From positions 1 through 17,105 of the forward strand of contig PSRH01000097.1 of NCBI GenBank assembly GCA_003175915.1: 17,105 bases of DNA. Direction: 5' to 3'. The DNA comes from Candidatus Melainabacteria bacterium (lineage in GTDB: Bacteria; Cyanobacteriota; Vampirovibrionia; Obscuribacterales; Obscuribacteraceae). Positions 16,202 to 17,105 of the stretch are shown here, piece by piece. Each line of letters starts with the position of its first letter. Positions within the stretch are counted from its first letter, which is position 1. Position numbers and translations under genes: made by a program. Below the pieces are notes generated by a model. That model made no database searches. It was not told where the DNA came from and saw only the letters and a program-made list of their open reading frames with translations.

Positions 16202-17105
16202 GAAGTCTTCTTCCTCAATAATGAGTTATTTGGAATTTAAATCCGTCAACGTATGCGAAACGGGACAATTTGTGCCAAACCGCGCTCTTTTCGCCATCCT
16301 TGCCATCATCTTTATCAATTGTTGCGCGTTCGCTTCTCCTGTACTGGCAGTCGAGCCGCGGCCACCAGGTTTAGTACCACTCGCAGGTCCGCCGCCTGCG
16401 CCGGGTGGACCCAATCCGCCGGTGCTTATTCGTGGAGATGAAGTACCGATGGCCCCGGCCACGGGAACATCCGAGAGAGGCCCAGGCAATTGGTTTCCTC
16501 ACCGTCCTGAAGAAGCTCGGATGCCAAGTAACCTTGGCCGCTATGCGACAAGCAATGGACGTGGTGTAAGAGGGGTGCTGCCAGATTCGGAACCGCGGCT
16601 TGCCCCCAACGCCGATCTAGATGATAGCTCGCTTGAGCGCATTCAAGAACGTCAGTATCCATATCCAGAATATGACATGAGCGGCCCTGTGGTGACACGT
16701 CGGGTAGAAACAACAACTGGACCGAGAAGCGAGGACGTGGCTACAAAGTTTATTTCTTTGGACCTTGCTGGCCGAATTAACTACCAGCCAAATCAAAGTT
16801 GGACAACCCATGAGCAACAGAGATCACCTTTGCCCACGGTTGCCCTCTTCTCTCGCATCCTTGTTATTCTTGGCGTGGTGTTTGCCACAGTCTACATGGC
16901 TTTTGCAGCAATGGGAGTTGTCCTCGGTCACAAGGACGCTGGTCAGAGAGTAGTGGGCACGGCCGGAGGTCTTATGCTCCTCTTGATGGCCTATTCGATT
17001 TACAAATTGGTGATGATTCACGCTTTTCTGTTTCCGAACTCGTCCACGATGTCTATACACGCGAATCCAGAACCTTCCAGGCAAGCTCTCCACCCTGCCA
17101 ATACG
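16200..17105 (+). CDS. Exported or membrane protein with Pro-rich linker and two C-terminal membrane helices, 3' truncated by the window
   Basis: The frame is open for 302 codons to the window end without a stop. Residues 27-50 (NRALFAILAIIFINCCAFAS, then PVLA) form a Sec signal peptide with a probable cut after VLA. Residues 51-85 are Pro/Gly-rich and residues 86-210 polar, probably a disordered extracytoplasmic stretch. Two hydrophobic helices follow: about 212-242 (FSRILVILGVVFATVYMAFA) and 251-279 (VVGTAGGLMLLLMAYSIYKL). They are separated by the polar loop GHKDAGQR. This helix-loop-helix with a Gly-rich second helix recalls VirB2/TrbC-like small membrane proteins, but the long Pro-rich N-terminus is not typical, so that is only a structural analogy. 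The start is uncertain: ATG 16200 collides with the minus ORF start, ATG 16221 has no ribosome site, and GTG 16272 would give a compact signal peptide. Confidence 0.8.
   Translation, partial: MKSSSSIMSYLEFKSVNVCETGQFVPNRALFAILAIIFINCCAFASPVLAVEPRPPGLVPLAGPPPAPGGPNPPVLIRGDEVPMAPATGTSERGPGNWFPHRPEEARMPSNLGRYATSNGRGVRGVLPDSEPRLAPNADLDDSSLERIQERQYPYPEYDMSGPVVTRRVETTTGPRSEDVATKFISLDLAGRINYQPNQSWTTHEQQRSPLPTVALFSRILVILGVVFATVYMAFAAMGVVLGHKDAGQRVVGTAGGLMLLLMAYSIYKLVMIHAFLFPNSSTMSIHANPEPSRQALHPANT

Overview
This 17.1 kb window is a bacterial stretch of densely packed, mostly unrecognised genes on both strands. It is dominated by long repeat-scaffold proteins (TPR, HEAT, YD/Rhs-like) with no metabolic, translation or mobility genes. 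No tRNA, rRNA, CRISPR array, transposase or integrase was seen. Two secreted kinesin-light-chain-like TPR proteins together with very large HEAT plus YD-repeat proteins resemble genomes of non-photosynthetic Cyanobacteria relatives (Vampirovibrionia/Melainabacteria, Obscuribacterales type). That placement is inference from protein style only; no marker gene is present.

Layout from left to right: (1) the 3' end of a gene entering from the left edge (2-235, +); (2) a probable minus-strand hypothetical gene (348-923) with a perfect 12-bp inverted repeat and a short ribosome-site-led ORF in its leader; (3) a secreted TPR protein of 578 aa (1198-2934, +); (4) a 278-aa HEAT-containing protein (3104-3940, +); (5) a second secreted TPR protein of 770 aa (4031-6343, -), paralogous in style to the first; (6) a 2364-aa giant protein (6546-13640, +) with a helical N-terminus, a Gly/Ala-rich hydrophobic middle, a long HEAT solenoid and a C-terminal YD-like beta domain; (7) a convergent 773-aa protein (13683-16004, -) whose N-terminal half seems to share motif order with the giant protein; (8) a candidate 66-aa ORF (16001-16201, -) overlapping the 773-aa start by ATGA; (9) a divergent gene running off the right edge (16200-17105, +), encoding an exported, Pro-rich protein with two C-terminal membrane helices around a short polar loop.

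Non-coding structure: a 25-nt element occurs twice with one mismatch (1043-1067 and 3003-3027), upstream of the 578-aa and 278-aa genes. A degenerate copy (6409-6425) lies upstream of the giant gene. This suggests that the three plus-strand genes share a promoter or operator. A tandem CAGAAT-type motif with 11-bp spacing occurs in two of the same leaders.

How the genes work together is inference: exported TPR proteins, large solenoid proteins without signal peptides and a membrane protein could form an envelope-associated assembly. No enzymatic active site could be recognised in any of the proteins.
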